Positions 41,118-51,805 of a DNA stretch of 64,000 bases are shown in pieces. Each line of letters begins with the position of its first letter. The first letter of the stretch is position 1. The stretch covers positions 100,732-164,731 of the forward strand of contig JADJMA010000010.1 of assembly GCA_016709845.1 (NCBI GenBank), given 5' to 3'. The DNA is from Flammeovirgaceae bacterium (GTDB taxonomy: Bacteria > Bacteroidota > Bacteroidia > Cytophagales > Cyclobacteriaceae). Under the pieces are notes generated by a model that saw only the letters and a program-made list of their open reading frames with translations, ran no database searches and was not told the origin of the DNA. The position numbers and the translations under genes were made by a program.

Positions 41118-42604
41118 CAGTTGAAAGAGATTCCAACTCGGTGCGGGCTTTGCTATCTATGCTGTTTTTATATTCGTGTTTTGGATAACTAAGCGCTAAA
41201 GAAAAATACTTTTTTGCAGAAACAAAATCTTTTGATCCCTGGCAATGTAGCCTAACTGCAGTGCGGAGTTTGCTCCAAAATACCACGGATTATTCTTAGT
41301 CATATCAATGCTCTGCTGATAAAATAGTTTGGCTACAGTAAGTTCACCCATGCGGTGAGCGAGGCGCGCTTTCCGATAATAATATTCTGTTCGGTCTTTA
41401 TCTGTTTTCAGATCAACCGGGGTAATGGTTTGCAGGGTGGCAGTCGCTTCTTTGTAATAACCGCCATCGGTACTAAATCGCACCTTCAATAATTTCTTAT
41501 TCGGAAATTCAGTTTCTTCTAATTGTTTTGCTGCATACCGATCCGGTTCAGCTTTATCGGTACCGGTAATTTTAGCTTTATCAAAATTAGCTTGTGCGAG
41601 TTTGGTTTCGCCCATTAGCCAATAGTCAAGCGAAATTTTAAAGTAGGAATCTTTTTTGAAACTAACGCTAGGATAATATTTTATAAACCGTTGATACGAG
41701 GCAATCGATTTTTCATAGTCACCTTTTTGCATTAGCACTTCACCACGCAGGTAATCAATATAATAGATGGGCAATCCGTGTGCTTGCTGATCTATCTTTT
41801 GTATAAGATCAAGGGCATCATCACTTTGGCCATTTTTTATCAACATGTTTACACCCAAAAATAAAAGCAGTCGATTATCAGGTTGATCTTTGAGGCATGT
41901 GGAAATCCCTTCTGCGGCTTCGGGGAATTGCTGGTTCAAAAATCCTTTTACTGTATAAAAAAGGATGGTAGCCTCCATACTTAATGAGTATTTGGAATTT
42001 CTGAGTTCGGTGAATTGCTTTTGGCCAGTACTTACTGAACCTTTCATCCCTAACAAACTTACAAACCACTTATATTTATCAGGTACTGAACCGAGCATTA
42101 CCTGGATAACTCCGCTTGTTTTTTTTATGGGAATAAAATCAGGATATTTTTTTAAACAATCGCTGGTAAGTTGATACGCTTTGCGAATAGACATAACCGC
42201 ATTTACCTCCTGACCGAGATTAAGAAAACAAAAGCCCCGCTGTAGATTAAGTTCAGCTTGCAAGAAAAGAGTTTCAGCACTCGCAGGCAGCCCTTCCAGA
42301 TATTTCAGACGCTCCTTAAATCGTAAGTCAATCTGTTCAAATGCTTTTTGATCTTCCGTTATTAAAATTAAAATAGTTTCATTTAAACTTTCTACATAAA
42401 GTTTATGGAATGGATTAGTCTTTATTTTTTTAGGTATTCGGTGGCCTTGTCAGGCTGAAGCGAGAAAACCAAGGTATAGGCTTTTTGCAATTCGGGGTCG
42501 AACTGCCAAATCATATCGGTAGCCTGTAGGGGTATAAAAAATAAAAAAAGGCAAGTGGTTATGCCTGCCTTTTTAATATTTGCTATGATTCTGTTGCTAT
42601 ACAA
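41114..42604 (-). CDS. TPR-repeat protein
   Basis: About 495 residues after joining. A hydrophobic N-terminus (ITTCLFLFFIPLQA) suggests export. Helical repeats follow, such as GFCFLNLGQEVNAVMSIRKA, DYLRGEVLMQKGDYEKSIAS and RKARLAHRMGELTVAKLFYQ, of TPR type. Frame breaks lie near 42415 and 41235; restoring the latter gives a tail ending LESLSTVKS. Start is uncertain (TTG 42604, overlapping the upstream gene). Function unknown. Confidence 0.78.
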
Positions 42605-43388
42605 CCTTTTTGGTTTTTTTTGCTGGTGCTGCCTTTTTTGGTTTTGGCTCCTCCTCCATAGACCCCAGATCTACATCTGCCAAAATTCTTCCTGAATGCT
42701 CGTCAATAACAATTTTTTTCTTTTCGCGGATCTCGGCAATTTTCTGAGGAGGTATAATGATGTTACAACCCTCTGCCGCACCCCGCACTACTCGTACAAC
42801 CGCTAATCCGTTGGATAAGTTACTTCTTAAACGTGTATAATGCTTAAGAAGTTTGTCTTCAATTTTCTTGGTTGCCTTTTCCCGTTCAGCCAATAATTTT
42901 TTCTCTTCTTCCTGGCTTTCGTTTAATATTCCTTCAAGCTCATCCTTTTTGTTCTGAAGATCGGCTTCTCTTTCTTTAATAAGCGTTTCAATAGCACCTA
43001 TTTCGCCCTTCTTTAATTCAATTTTATCTTTTGACTCTTTAATCTTTTTCTCGCAAATCTGTACTTCCAGTTCCTGAAGTTCAATTTCCTTGGTAATGGC
43101 ATCAAACTCCCGGTTATTTTTAACGTTTTTTTGCTGCTCGTTGTATTTTTTGGTAAGCTTTTCGGCTTCCTTAATAGCCTCTTTGTTTTTCTTAATGCCT
43201 TCTTCTAATTCCTTCAGGTCAGTCTCAAAACGCCCTAATCGGGTGCGATATCCCTCCATTTCATCTTCCAGGTCCTGAACCTCATCGGGAAGGTCACCCC
43301 TTAGTTTTTTGAGTTCGTCCAGTTTTGAATCTATGGATTGTAGTTTTACTAAGGCTTCTAATTTTTGTGCAACTGTTTGATTTTCCAT
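42597..43388 (-). CDS. Coiled-coil protein with degenerate C4 zinc-ribbon (CT398/CdsZ-like)
   Basis: 263 residues: a long coiled coil (about 1-185, KLEALVKLQSIDSKLDELKK onward), then the zinc-ribbon module, then a Lys/Ala/Pro-rich tail (KPKKAAPAKKTKK). The ribbon region reads GAAEGCNIIIPPQKIAEIRE and VIDEHSGRILAD. Family members usually have C-x-x-C before the IPPQ and C-E-H-C before GRIL; here only one cysteine is left. It probably no longer binds zinc. Located 3 bp from the Nif3 gene, a pairing common in Bacteroidota. Confidence 0.83.
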   Translation of the reverse strand: MENQTVAQKLEALVKLQSIDSKLDELKKLRGDLPDEVQDLEDEMEGYRTRLGRFETDLKELEEGIKKNKEAIKEAEKLTKKYNEQQKNVKNNREFDAITKEIELQELEVQICEKKIKESKDKIELKKGEIGAIETLIKEREADLQNKKDELEGILNESQEEEKKLLAEREKATKKIEDKLLKHYTRLRSNLSNGLAVVRVVRGAAEGCNIIIPPQKIAEIREKKKIVIDEHSGRILADVDLGSMEEEPKPKKAAPAKKTKKVV

Positions 43389-43391
43389 TAC

Positions 43392-44495
43392 TTACAGGTA
43401 GCTAATTGGATTGGTTACGACATTTGAAAAAATGATTGCAAAAGTAGGGAATTTTTCTCGTAAAAAATCACCTATAAGCTCTTTAGTGAATTGTTCGCTT
43501 TCATAATGTCCAATATCGGCTATTGTGATTTTATTATCGGCATCAAAGAATTCGTGGTATTTGAAATCTGCTGATACAAATACATTGGCTCCTTTGGCTA
43601 TTGCCCAGGGTAACAAGAAACTGCCCGCTCCCCCGCAAATGGCCACTTTGACTATATGCTTGGTGTTCAGGTTTGTATATCGAATACAGGCCGTATTCAT
43701 CACCGCTTTCAATCGCTTTAAAAAGGCTAATGACTCTTCCGGTGCTGCTAACTCACCTATTATTCCTGAGCCTACGTCCTGATTTTCATTCTTAAGATCT
43801 GTTATATAGTAGGCAACTTCTTCATAAGGATGACTTTGTCGTAAAGCAGTCAGTATTTTAGGCAAAAGAAGCTTTGGAAAAATCATTTCCACCCGAATCT
43901 CCTTCGTTTTTTCAGATTTTCCCTTCTCTCCCGCAAAGGGTTTAGCCTTTTCGGAGGGTACAAATGCGCCCTCACCTTCTACAGAAAAGCTGCAATGTGA
44001 ATAATTTCCGATGTGGCCGGCACCGGCTTCATGCAGGGCATTTACCACTTTTGTGGTGTAGTCGGGAGGAACGAATGTGACGAGTTTAGATAATGTACTT
44101 TGTTTGGGTAACAATACCTGAAGATTATTGAGTCCGAGCCGGTCAGCAATTTTTTTGTTAACACCTTGAATTACATTGTCGAGATTGGTGTGGATGGCAT
44201 AAATAGCAATTTGGTTGCGGATCGCCTTTATCAACACGCGTTCAACATAGGTACTGCCGGTAAGTCGCTTTAGTCCTTTAAATAGAATGGGGTGGTGGGC
44301 GATGATTAGATTGCATGATTTGGAAATGGCTTCATCAACCACGGCTTCGGTACAATCCAGCGAAACCAGGATACCTTTTATTTCGTCAGAAGTCTGGCCC
44401 GTTATCAATCCACTGTTGTCATATTCTTCCTGATACTGAGGGGGCGCAAGTTTTTCCAGACTTTCGATTACCTCTTTTATGGTTATTGTAGCCAT
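43392..44495 (-). CDS. Nif3-like dinuclear metal-centre protein
   Basis: 367 residues, intact. NIF3 metal ligands are seen in NLIIAHHPILFKGLKR and IYAIHTNLDNVIQGVN, and at the C-terminus in IADIGHYESEQFTKEL. A middle insertion (about 125-230) is the CutA-like/YqfO domain found in the longer members (EVRVEMIFPKLLLPKILTAL-like text). Annotated sometimes as GTP cyclohydrolase I type 2, but function is unsettled. Confidence 0.9.
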   Translation of the reverse strand: MATITIKEVIESLEKLAPPQYQEEYDNSGLITGQTSDEIKGILVSLDCTEAVVDEAISKSCNLIIAHHPILFKGLKRLTGSTYVERVLIKAIRNQIAIYAIHTNLDNVIQGVNKKIADRLGLNNLQVLLPKQSTLSKLVTFVPPDYTTKVVNALHEAGAGHIGNYSHCSFSVEGEGAFVPSEKAKPFAGEKGKSEKTKEIRVEMIFPKLLLPKILTALRQSHPYEEVAYYITDLKNENQDVGSGIIGELAAPEESLAFLKRLKAVMNTACIRYTNLNTKHIVKVAICGGAGSFLLPWAIAKGANVFVSADFKYHEFFDADNKITIADIGHYESEQFTKELIGDFLREKFPTFAIIFSNVVTNPISYL

Positions 44496-44544
44496 CGATT
44501 ATGTACTTTGATTCAAAAATAACGAAAGATCGCGGCACTACTTT

Positions 44545-45619
44545 ATGCGCCTGTTGAAGTACCTTCTGCTACCCTTTGCCGGGCTTTACAATCTGATCAC
44601 GAGACTAAGAAATTATCTCTATGATATCGGACATAAAAAGTCTTTTCAGTTTGATACGATTGTTATCAGTGTTGGAAATTTAAATGTAGGCGGATCGGGC
44701 AAAACGCCCATGGTCGAATATTTGATTCGACTACTAAGCAGTCAATATAAAGTAGCAACGCTGAGTCGTGGTTATGGCAGAAAGACTAAGGGTTTCGTTT
44801 CGCAAATGATAATGACACGGCTCATACCCTGGGGGATGAACGCTACGAGGTGTATAGAAAGTTTAAGAATCAGGTTGTGGTTGCGGTTGGAGAAGATCGG
44901 GAGCTGGCTATTCCCACTATGTTGAATGAGTATCCGGAAGTTCAAATCACTTTAATGGACGATGCTTTTCAGCATCGTGCCGTTGTTCCTCAATTTTCAA
45001 TTTTAGTCACAGACCATCAAAGCCCTTTTACAAGGACTTTTTATTGCCTTTCGGCCGATTGAGAGAGGCCCGGCATGGGGCCGCACGAGCGGATGTAGTA
45101 GTGGTAACTAAATGTGCTGAACTTAGCCCAGACGCAGAAGATATTGCCCGCAAAAAACTTGAAAGCCACACGGGTGTTAAACCGATATTTTTTACCCGCA
45201 TACATTACAATTCTCCGGTTGGCATAGATCATGCTCAATCCATAAGCGATGATATTGTGTTGGTTTCTGCTGTGGCCAATAACAGTGCCTTTGCGCGTGC
45301 AATTGCAAAGGATTTTAAGGTTCATCATCACGTAAGATTTCCAGATCATCACGTATATTCTCTTTCAGATATTAACGGGATTCATCAAAAAGCTGAAGCG
45401 TGCCATGCGGATTCGATTCTGACCACAGAAAAAGATATGGTCAAACTTATTGATCCGGCATTAATGAGTGAAGTCAGCAAGAAAAAATGGTTTTATGTAC
45501 CCATCGAAGCCACCTTTATAAAGAATGGTGCGGAATTTGACGTAATGATTAAAGAGCTCGTTAAAGAAAATCTGGCGAAACTGACGGCAGGCATCGAAAA
45601 ACCAGAGGCTCTTTCCTAA
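44545..45619 (+). CDS. lpxK: Tetraacyldisaccharide 4'-kinase
   Basis: Three pieces give about 357 residues. An N-terminal membrane-associated helix (LKYLLLPFAGLYNLITRLR), then the P-loop NVGGSGKTPMVEYL and LSRGYGRKTKG, then VAVGEDRELAIPTML, ITLMDDAFQHRAV and PFGRLREAR, and finally DSILTTEKDMVKL. Frame breaks near 44800 and 45040. It phosphorylates the lipid A precursor at the inner membrane. Followed closely by the porin gene. Confidence 0.91.
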
Positions 45620-45638
45620 TTCTAATCTATTTTTGCGC

Positions 45639-47558
45639 GTGTTTTCTAAATTCCATCTACTTGTTTTTATTTTTCTGACCGGAAGTTTACCCTTGCTGGC
45701 GCAGGATGAATCACCACGGACGAGTAGAAGGGGTTCTCAGATTCTTGATGATTCTACTAAGAATGTCTATGGTCCCAACACCACGAAGTGACTACCGAAA
45801 CCAAAGTTTTTCAGAATAAGATAAACTATCAACCGCTGGATACCCTGTTGAACAACTACCATCGCTGGACGTACATTCAAAGCTTCAATAATCTTTACCA
45901 CGATCTGGGTAATGTTGGCACGGCCTTAAACTCTATCTTTTTACAAGCTCCAACCCTAATAGGAGCAACTCCGGGATTCACTTCGTATGGAAAATACTTT
46001 GATACGGAAGAGCCACTAATTTTTGATACGAAGTCACCCTATACAAGAATATTTTTAGTTTGGGGTGGCGGAGGCCGGGCTATGTCGCGCATTGAGTTTA
46101 GCCGAAACATTTCGCCCCGCTGGAATTTTGGTTTCAACTATAGACCTATACTGGTCGACAAGCAAATTCAGCGAACGGGTAAAGGCGATCGGCAAACCAT
46201 CAGCCAGTATTATGATCTTTATTCTTCTTACAGATCGGAAAAACAAGCGATACTTTATTACAGGAAATTACAGACGCATCCGTCATCGCGTGAATGAGAA
46301 TGGTGGAATTTTATTAACCCGCGATACAACGTTCAACGGGTATTTTGACCCTAATGCACAACCTTATTTATTAGCGGCTAAAACAGAAGAGCTACGCAAC
46401 GTGTTCCATATTTATCATCAATATCAACTGGCCTCACCTTTTCAGCTCTATCATAAACTGGATTTGTCCAGACAGGAAAATATTTTTTCAGATACCCGAA
46501 GCAGCGAAGCGAATTATGAAAAATACTTCTTGTACACGAACCCTGATGAAGATATAAACACACAGGATGTTCATGATGCAGTGAGATTTAAATCAATCAC
46601 CAACGAGCTGGGAATGAAAGGAAATGCAGCTTTTCTTTTCTATAGCTTTTATTACAAGATGCGATCCTATAGTACATTTAATAAGTATGTAGACGAAACG
46701 CTATTGTCATTTAAAAATGATGGTATTGAAAATTATCTGGGCGGACAGATCGGCTTCCGCTTCGATTCGTTGTCCGAACTCTCCGGTAATGCCGAATATT
46801 TATTGGGAGGTAACTATAAATTGAATGCAAAACTAAGCACCCCCTGGCTTGAAGCATCAGCAATCAGTTCTTTGTCCAAAGCTCCATTTTTACCACTTGC
46901 TTATCGCGGAAGCCATAACTCGTGGGTCAACGATTTTTCTGATCCTTTCTTTAATCAGCTGTCAGGGTTTATTAAAGCGTGGGTTGGCGGATGTTCAATT
47001 GCACCCGGTATTACTTATACAGCACAAACCAATTATATTTATTATAAGCAGAATAAGGTTCCTGGCGAACAGGAAGTAATTCCAGTTCAATCTTCCGGAA
47101 GCCAACATATTCTTACTCCAGAATTAAGGATGTCAGTGCGCTTTTTGCGACACGTCTTTCTAAGACCTCAACTATTGTATTCTCAATTGCTTAGTAACGA
47201 TGATCAGGCGATACGCATCCCAAAGTGGTTTACCAATGTGCAACTGTCCTACGAAAATTTTCTTTTCAAAAAGAATCTCCAACTGCAGGCTGGAGTCGAT
47301 TTTCATTGGCGTTCGGACTACACTGCGCTGGGCTACGCACCGGCTATTCAGCAATATTATGTGCAAGATCATTTTGTGAGTCCGGCTTATCCCTTGGTCG
47401 ATGTTTTTTTAAATGGTAAAATGAAGCGCGGCCGTTTCTTTTTCAAGTACTCTAATCTTCTACAATTGATTACACAAACCGGCTATGTACCTACTCCGGG
47501 GTATCCTGGCCAACGGAATATTTTAGATTTTGGGTTCGATCTGTTTTTATTTGATTGA
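45639..47558 (+). CDS. Putative porin (Bacteroidota type)
   Basis: About 640 residues after two shifts (near 45788 and 46230). A signal peptide (HLLVFIFLTGSLPLLAQDES) starts from a GTG at 45639. The body contains PLDTLLNNYHRWTYIQ, FQNLYHDLGNVGTALN-like text and many amphipathic strands (YLLGGNYKLNAKLSTPWLEA, LQLQAGVDFHWRSDYTAL), ending in an aromatic-rich strand FGFDLFLFD. This is the Bacteroidota 'putative porin' family. It lies just after lpxK and its stop overlaps the miaE start (TGATG). Confidence 0.82.
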
Positions 47559-48150
47559 TGGAAAAGCATGTATTGGGATTACAGTTACCAACCGATCCAC
47601 GGTGGATAAATATTGCTGAGAAGAATATCGAAGACATTTTAGTTGATCATGCTTATTGTGAGCAGAAGGCAGCCTCTTCCTGTATCTCATTAATTATTAT
47701 GTACCCTGAAAATGAAAATTTGGTAGCGATGCTGACCCCTGTAGTCGCAGAAGAGTGGAGTCATTTTGAAAGGGTATTGGAGCAACTCACTAAAAGAGGT
47801 ATGCGGTTGGGCTTTCCGCGTAAGGATGACTATGTAGATCAATTACAAAAAATCAGTAAGAAGGGGGGAAGCCGGGATCAGCAGTTAGTCGAAAAGCTAT
47901 TATTAAATGCGTTGATTGAAGCCCGTAGTTGTGAACGATTTCGCTTGCTGTGGAAAGAGATTCAAGATGCCGAGCTTAGTAAGTTTTATTATGAATTAAT
48001 GGTATCTGAGGCGGGTCACTATAAAAATTTTTGTCGTTGGCGAAACAGGTTATGGATGAAGAATCAGTGGAGAAACGCTGGTGCGAAATTCTTTTACAGG
48101 AAGGTGAGATTGTAAAGAATCTGGAAGTACGTGGTGATCGAATTCACTAA
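47558..48150 (+). CDS. miaE: tRNA-(ms2io6A)-hydroxylase
   Basis: About 197 residues. The diiron ligands are seen in HAYCEQKAASSCISLI, EEWSHFERVLEQL, NALIEARSCERF and VSEAGHYKNF. A frame break in the T-run at about 48031 hides the real tail (LAKQVMDEESVEKRWCEILL, then NLEVRGDRIH), which ends at 48150. It hydroxylates the isopentenyl group at A37 of tRNA. The ATG at 47558 shares one base with the porin stop. Confidence 0.9.
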
Positions 48151-48282
48151 TCAATTTGAAGTAATAACTTCTAAGACTTGCTTTGTAGTGTTGGGGGTAA
48201 GCGCCAGCAAATATGAACCAGATTTTGCTCGGCTTGGGTAACGATTAATAAACCTAACATAGATTTTTCAGTATATCACGCA

Positions 48283-49538
48283 TCAGGTTTTTTGCTTTTT
48301 CTTTTTCGCTGCCGGAAATAAAATATTGTTAAGAATTAGGCGAAAGCCTGGAGAATTTGGATACAAATTGAGATCAGTCGGTTCTTCGCCAACCGTATGT
48401 TGATAATCTTCAGGATCATGACCTCCGTAGAAGGTCCAAAAGCCTTTACCATAAACGCCATGCAAATATTTGGCTTCTTTAATCTCTGAAGTCTCACCCA
48501 TGATTACTACATCGGGTTTAACCAATCTTTTTTTGAATCCGGTTGTTTGCCCATAGAATCCTTTTACCACCCGGGTGTGATTCTGCGTTAGCATGGTTGG
48601 GATGGGGTCCCACTTTGCAGAGAATTGAAATAGGGTGAAGTAATCGTTATCCTGACGCAAGCCGCGATCGGGGAAATTGTTATCGATATCAGAAAATTCA
48701 TATTGATACGGATCGCGCGAGATGTGGAAGTCGGTAAAAGCAAACGTATTTTCAAAATTCAATTTCTCCTGCGCCTGCGGATCGGCCGCATCGCCATCAT
48801 ACATACGCTCACAGATATCGACACCTTCCGCGGCAAGCGCAATATCGTAGGTATCGGTGGCTGAGCACATGGCAAAAAGAAATCCGCCTCCGGCTACAAA
48901 TTCTTTAATCCGCTTGGCCACAGCCAACTTGGCTTGCGATACTTTATGAAAGCCAAATCTACGGGCAGTTTCTTCCGCCTCTTTTTGTTGTTCTATATAC
49001 CACGGAAAGTTTGCATAGTTGCTGTAAAATTTTCCGAATTGACCGGTGAAGTCTTCATGGTGAAGGTGCAACCAGTCATACTTGGGGAGTAAGTCATTCA
49101 AGATCTCATCATCAAAAATTACATCATACGGAATTTCGGCATAGGTGAGCACCAACGTAACGGCATCGTCCCATGGCTGTTTCGATTTTGGTGAATACAC
49201 CGCGATGCGCGGATATTTCTCCAGCTTCATAATATCATAGTTCACGGCCGGACTGGCAATTTCTGTAACGATGGCATTTACTTTCGCGTCAGAGATAATT
49301 TCGTAACTAACCCCACGTACCACTAACTCATTTTGAATTTTTGGATTGTAGGTACACATGAAGCTTCCGCCCCGGTAGTTCAACAGCCAATCTACTTCAA
49401 TTTCATTTTAAGAATCCAATAGGCAATACCATACGCTTTCAGATGATTAGTTTGCGTATCATCCATGGGTATGAAAATGGAGTTGGCTAAAACCTTTCCC
49501 GAAAGGGTAATAAATAAGAACAAAATCAAGAATCGCAT
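48283..49538 (-). CDS. Secreted 'asparagine synthetase B-like' protein of Bacteroidota
   Basis: About 418 residues. A signal peptide (FLILFLFITLSGKVLANS) starts at 49538. A frame break near 49408 precedes WLLNYRGGSFM. The mature part has KYPRIAVYSPKSKQPWDDAV, YDWLHLHHEDFTGQFGKFY, GGGFLFAMCSATDTYDIALA and GKGFWTFYGGHDPEDYQH. Homologues are often labelled asparagine synthetase B, but no AsnB Cys2 or ATP pyrophosphatase motifs are visible. The AMCSATD turn and HDPED resemble a glutamine-amidotransferase-like/periplasmic fold. Function unknown. Confidence 0.75.
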
Positions 49539-49615
49539 CGTTAAAACACTTATTTAGCTTGTACCTGTAACAAAAGAATCCGTAAAAAGTCTCCCCATTA
49601 GAACGATTAAAGATA

Positions 49616-49623
49616 TAATTTTG
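49616..49623 (+). promoter_or_regulatory. Bacteroidota-type -7 box candidate for the MacB-like permease
   Basis: TAATTTTG matches TAnnTTTG, 53 bp upstream of the ATG at 49677. No good -33 box seen. Confidence 0.4.
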
Positions 49624-49676
49624 GAAATTAGTTTCTTTGTAAATAGCGTGATTGCCCTTTAAAAACCGTCAGTAGC

Positions 49677-50912
49677 ATGAATTTATTAGAAAATATCAGA
49701 GAAGGGCTCAGATCTGTGCAAGCCAATATGCTTCGATCGGTACTTACAGCCCTGATTGTGGCAATTGGAATCACCTCGCTGGTAGGAATTCTTACGGCTA
49801 TTGAGGGTATTGAGTATTCGGTAAATGAGAGTCTTTCTTCCTTAGGTGTAAATACGTTCGACATTTATTCCAAATGGAATCGGGGAACCAACCAGGATGG
49901 CGTGAAGGAGAAAGTGCGGGCCAGGCTCACCTTATCTGAAATGCAGAAATTTATTGATCAGTACACGGTGCCTTCCATGGTGAGTCTTTCTGCACGATTA
50001 ACAAACCTGGCCGAGGTTAAACATGGATCTCAGAAAACAAATCCCAACGTAGACATCCGGGGGGCTAATGAAGAATACATTCCGATTAAGGGACTTAATA
50101 TACAGGAAGGAAGAAATTTTTCTAGTTTTGAAGTTCAGCGCGGTAGTAATGTGGCTGTTATCGGTTATAAGTTAGCAGTCTCCTTATACGGACAAAATCC
50201 GGTACCTGTGGGAACAACGATTTCATTTAAGGGAACGCAATTTAAAGTTATCGGCTTGCTAAAGGAGAAGGGCGATTTTTCGGATAACAATTATGATAAC
50301 ATGGTTATTATTCCCATTCTGGTTGCTAATCAAATGGCGGAAGGTAGGCCACTCGGTTATAGACTGAATGTTGGTATTTCGGATATGAATCAATTGGATT
50401 ATGCGATGGGTGAGGCTACAGGATTGATGCGTAAGATCAGGCAAGACCGCGTGCAGGATAAAAATTCTTTTGAAATAGAAAAAAGTGAATCGCTTGCGGA
50501 GGAGATGGGAAAAATTACAGATGGTTTACGGTTTGGTGGATTTGGCGTTGGCTTTATTACATTATTAGGGGCGTCTATTGCCTTAATGAATATTATGCTG
50601 GTATCCGTTACCGAACGCACCCGCGAAGTGGGTGTACGGAAAGCATTGGGAGCCACTCCGTTGCGCATTCGGCAACAGTTTGTGATCGAGGCCATCGTTG
50701 TTTGTTTACTGGGGGGTATTGGCGGTGTTATTCTAGGAATCATAGTCGGGAATTTAATTTCAAAAGCCATTGGCATCGATGCTTTTGTGGTTCCCTGGTT
50801 ATGGATGCTGGTGGGCATGCTGATTTGCATTTTTGTGGGATTGCTATCCGGTTACTACCCGGCACATAAAGCGTCCAAACTCGATCCGATTGAATCGCTG
50901 CGGTTCGAGTAA
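49677..50912 (+). CDS. MacB/FtsX-type ABC transporter permease
   Basis: 411 residues, intact, the classic single-unit form. N-terminal helix (SVLTALIVAIGITSLVGILT), a MacB_PCD periplasmic domain (PNVDIRGANEEYIPIKGLNI, GSNVAVIGYKLAVSLYGQNP), then three C-terminal helices with TERTREVGVRKALGATPLRI and ending PAHKASKLDPIESLRFE. A partner ATPase is not in the window. Substrate unknown. Its transcript ends at a clear terminator 25 bp downstream. Confidence 0.92.
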   Translation: MNLLENIREGLRSVQANMLRSVLTALIVAIGITSLVGILTAIEGIEYSVNESLSSLGVNTFDIYSKWNRGTNQDGVKEKVRARLTLSEMQKFIDQYTVPSMVSLSARLTNLAEVKHGSQKTNPNVDIRGANEEYIPIKGLNIQEGRNFSSFEVQRGSNVAVIGYKLAVSLYGQNPVPVGTTISFKGTQFKVIGLLKEKGDFSDNNYDNMVIIPILVANQMAEGRPLGYRLNVGISDMNQLDYAMGEATGLMRKIRQDRVQDKNSFEIEKSESLAEEMGKITDGLRFGGFGVGFITLLGASIALMNIMLVSVTERTREVGVRKALGATPLRIRQQFVIEAIVVCLLGGIGGVILGIIVGNLISKAIGIDAFVVPWLWMLVGMLICIFVGLLSGYYPAHKASKLDPIESLRFE

Positions 50913-50936
50913 AGTTATTTTCAAGATTCTTTTCAG

Positions 50937-50970
50937 ACTCCCTCTTAAATCAAAGAGGGAGTTTTATTTT
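50937..50970 (+). terminator. Rho-independent terminator
   Basis: ACTCCCTCTT and AAGAGGGAGT form a perfect 10-bp stem with a 6-base loop, followed by TTTATTTTT. Placed between the permease stop (50912) and the tRNA-Ser gene. Confidence 0.9.
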
Positions 50971-50976
50971 TGTGAT

Positions 50977-51063
50977 GGAGAGATGCCAGAGTGGTTGAAT
51001 GGGACGGTCTCGAAAACCGTTTGGCGCGCAAGTGTCACCAGGGTTCGAATCCCTGTTTCTCCG
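50977..51063 (+). tRNA. tRNA-Ser(CGA)
   Basis: 87 nt. Acceptor GGAGAGA pairs with TTTCTCC plus discriminator G. The anticodon loop CTCGAAA sits between ACGGT and ACCGT, giving anticodon CGA (reads UCG). A long variable arm (class II, typical of Ser) precedes the T-arm with GGTTCGAATCC. CCA is not encoded. Confidence 0.95.
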
Positions 51064-51150
51064 CTTTTATACATGGACTGAATTATTGGTTAACGGCCAA
51101 CAATAACCAGAGCGCTTCTCTTAAGGTTATTAAAGTTTGCGAATGCTAAG

Positions 51151-51573
51151 CTACAATTTCAAAATTCTTAATATCCCAAAGGTTAGGCCGGCCAATCCAA
51201 TTACAATTAATAACGATGTTGAAATAGAAATTACCCCCATTAAAATAGTGGTTATAATTTCGTTGTTCCCATTATAAATCAACGTGGATAAATGAGTCGT
51301 AACGGGCGTTAAGAGGTATATCAAATTGAAAAGAGTAAGCAACACAACGGTTGCTATGTTGATAGTTTTGTTGTTTGTTAAATTTGAAACTCTCAGGCTT
51401 ATAATTATTAAGCCGGGTGTAATGGCTCCCAGTATAATTCTCAAAGCAACGGAGTGACTATCATATAATACTAGTTTTAAGATAACGACCAGATACCCTA
51501 TTCCCAGAAGTATTGCTAGAACAAAAAAAACCGCAATTAGGGTACCGGACCCTGGCGAAACTGAACCTGACAT
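51151..51573 (-). CDS. Small hypothetical membrane protein
   Basis: 140 residues, four probable transmembrane helices (IAVFFVLAILLGIGYLVVIL, RIILGAITPGLIIISL, INIATVVLLTLFNLIYLL, ILMGVISISTSLLIVIGLAG). No family recognised. Stands alone between tRNA-Ser and the HelD gene. Confidence 0.65.
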   Translation of the reverse strand: MSGSVSPGSGTLIAVFFVLAILLGIGYLVVILKLVLYDSHSVALRIILGAITPGLIIISLRVSNLTNNKTINIATVVLLTLFNLIYLLTPVTTHLSTLIYNGNNEIITTILMGVISISTSLLIVIGLAGLTFGILRILKL

Positions 51574-51695
51574 GTATTAGTAGTTAAGTAGAAATATTAA
51601 AACATCTCTAGCGTGGTTTAAAGGTAAAAAAATAATTATTCAAATAACTTTTGATACGAGCCTTGTTTTTGTCATACGGGCTCCGGCCTATAACT

Positions 51696-51703
51696 TAATT
51701 TTG
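51696..51703 (+). promoter_or_regulatory. Bacteroidota-type promoter candidate for helD
   Basis: TAATTTTG (-7-like) with a TTTG at 51668-51671, 24 bp upstream of it, somewhat wider than the usual 19-21 bp. About 100 bp before the ATG at 51806. Confidence 0.4.
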
Positions 51704-51805
51704 AAAATAGTTGCTAAAGCTATGATGGATAGAAGGCCCTAAATACATTTGCCATCTTATTTGATCAATTGCGGTAGTAGGATTGAATCAGTTAACCAAA
51801 CGCAA

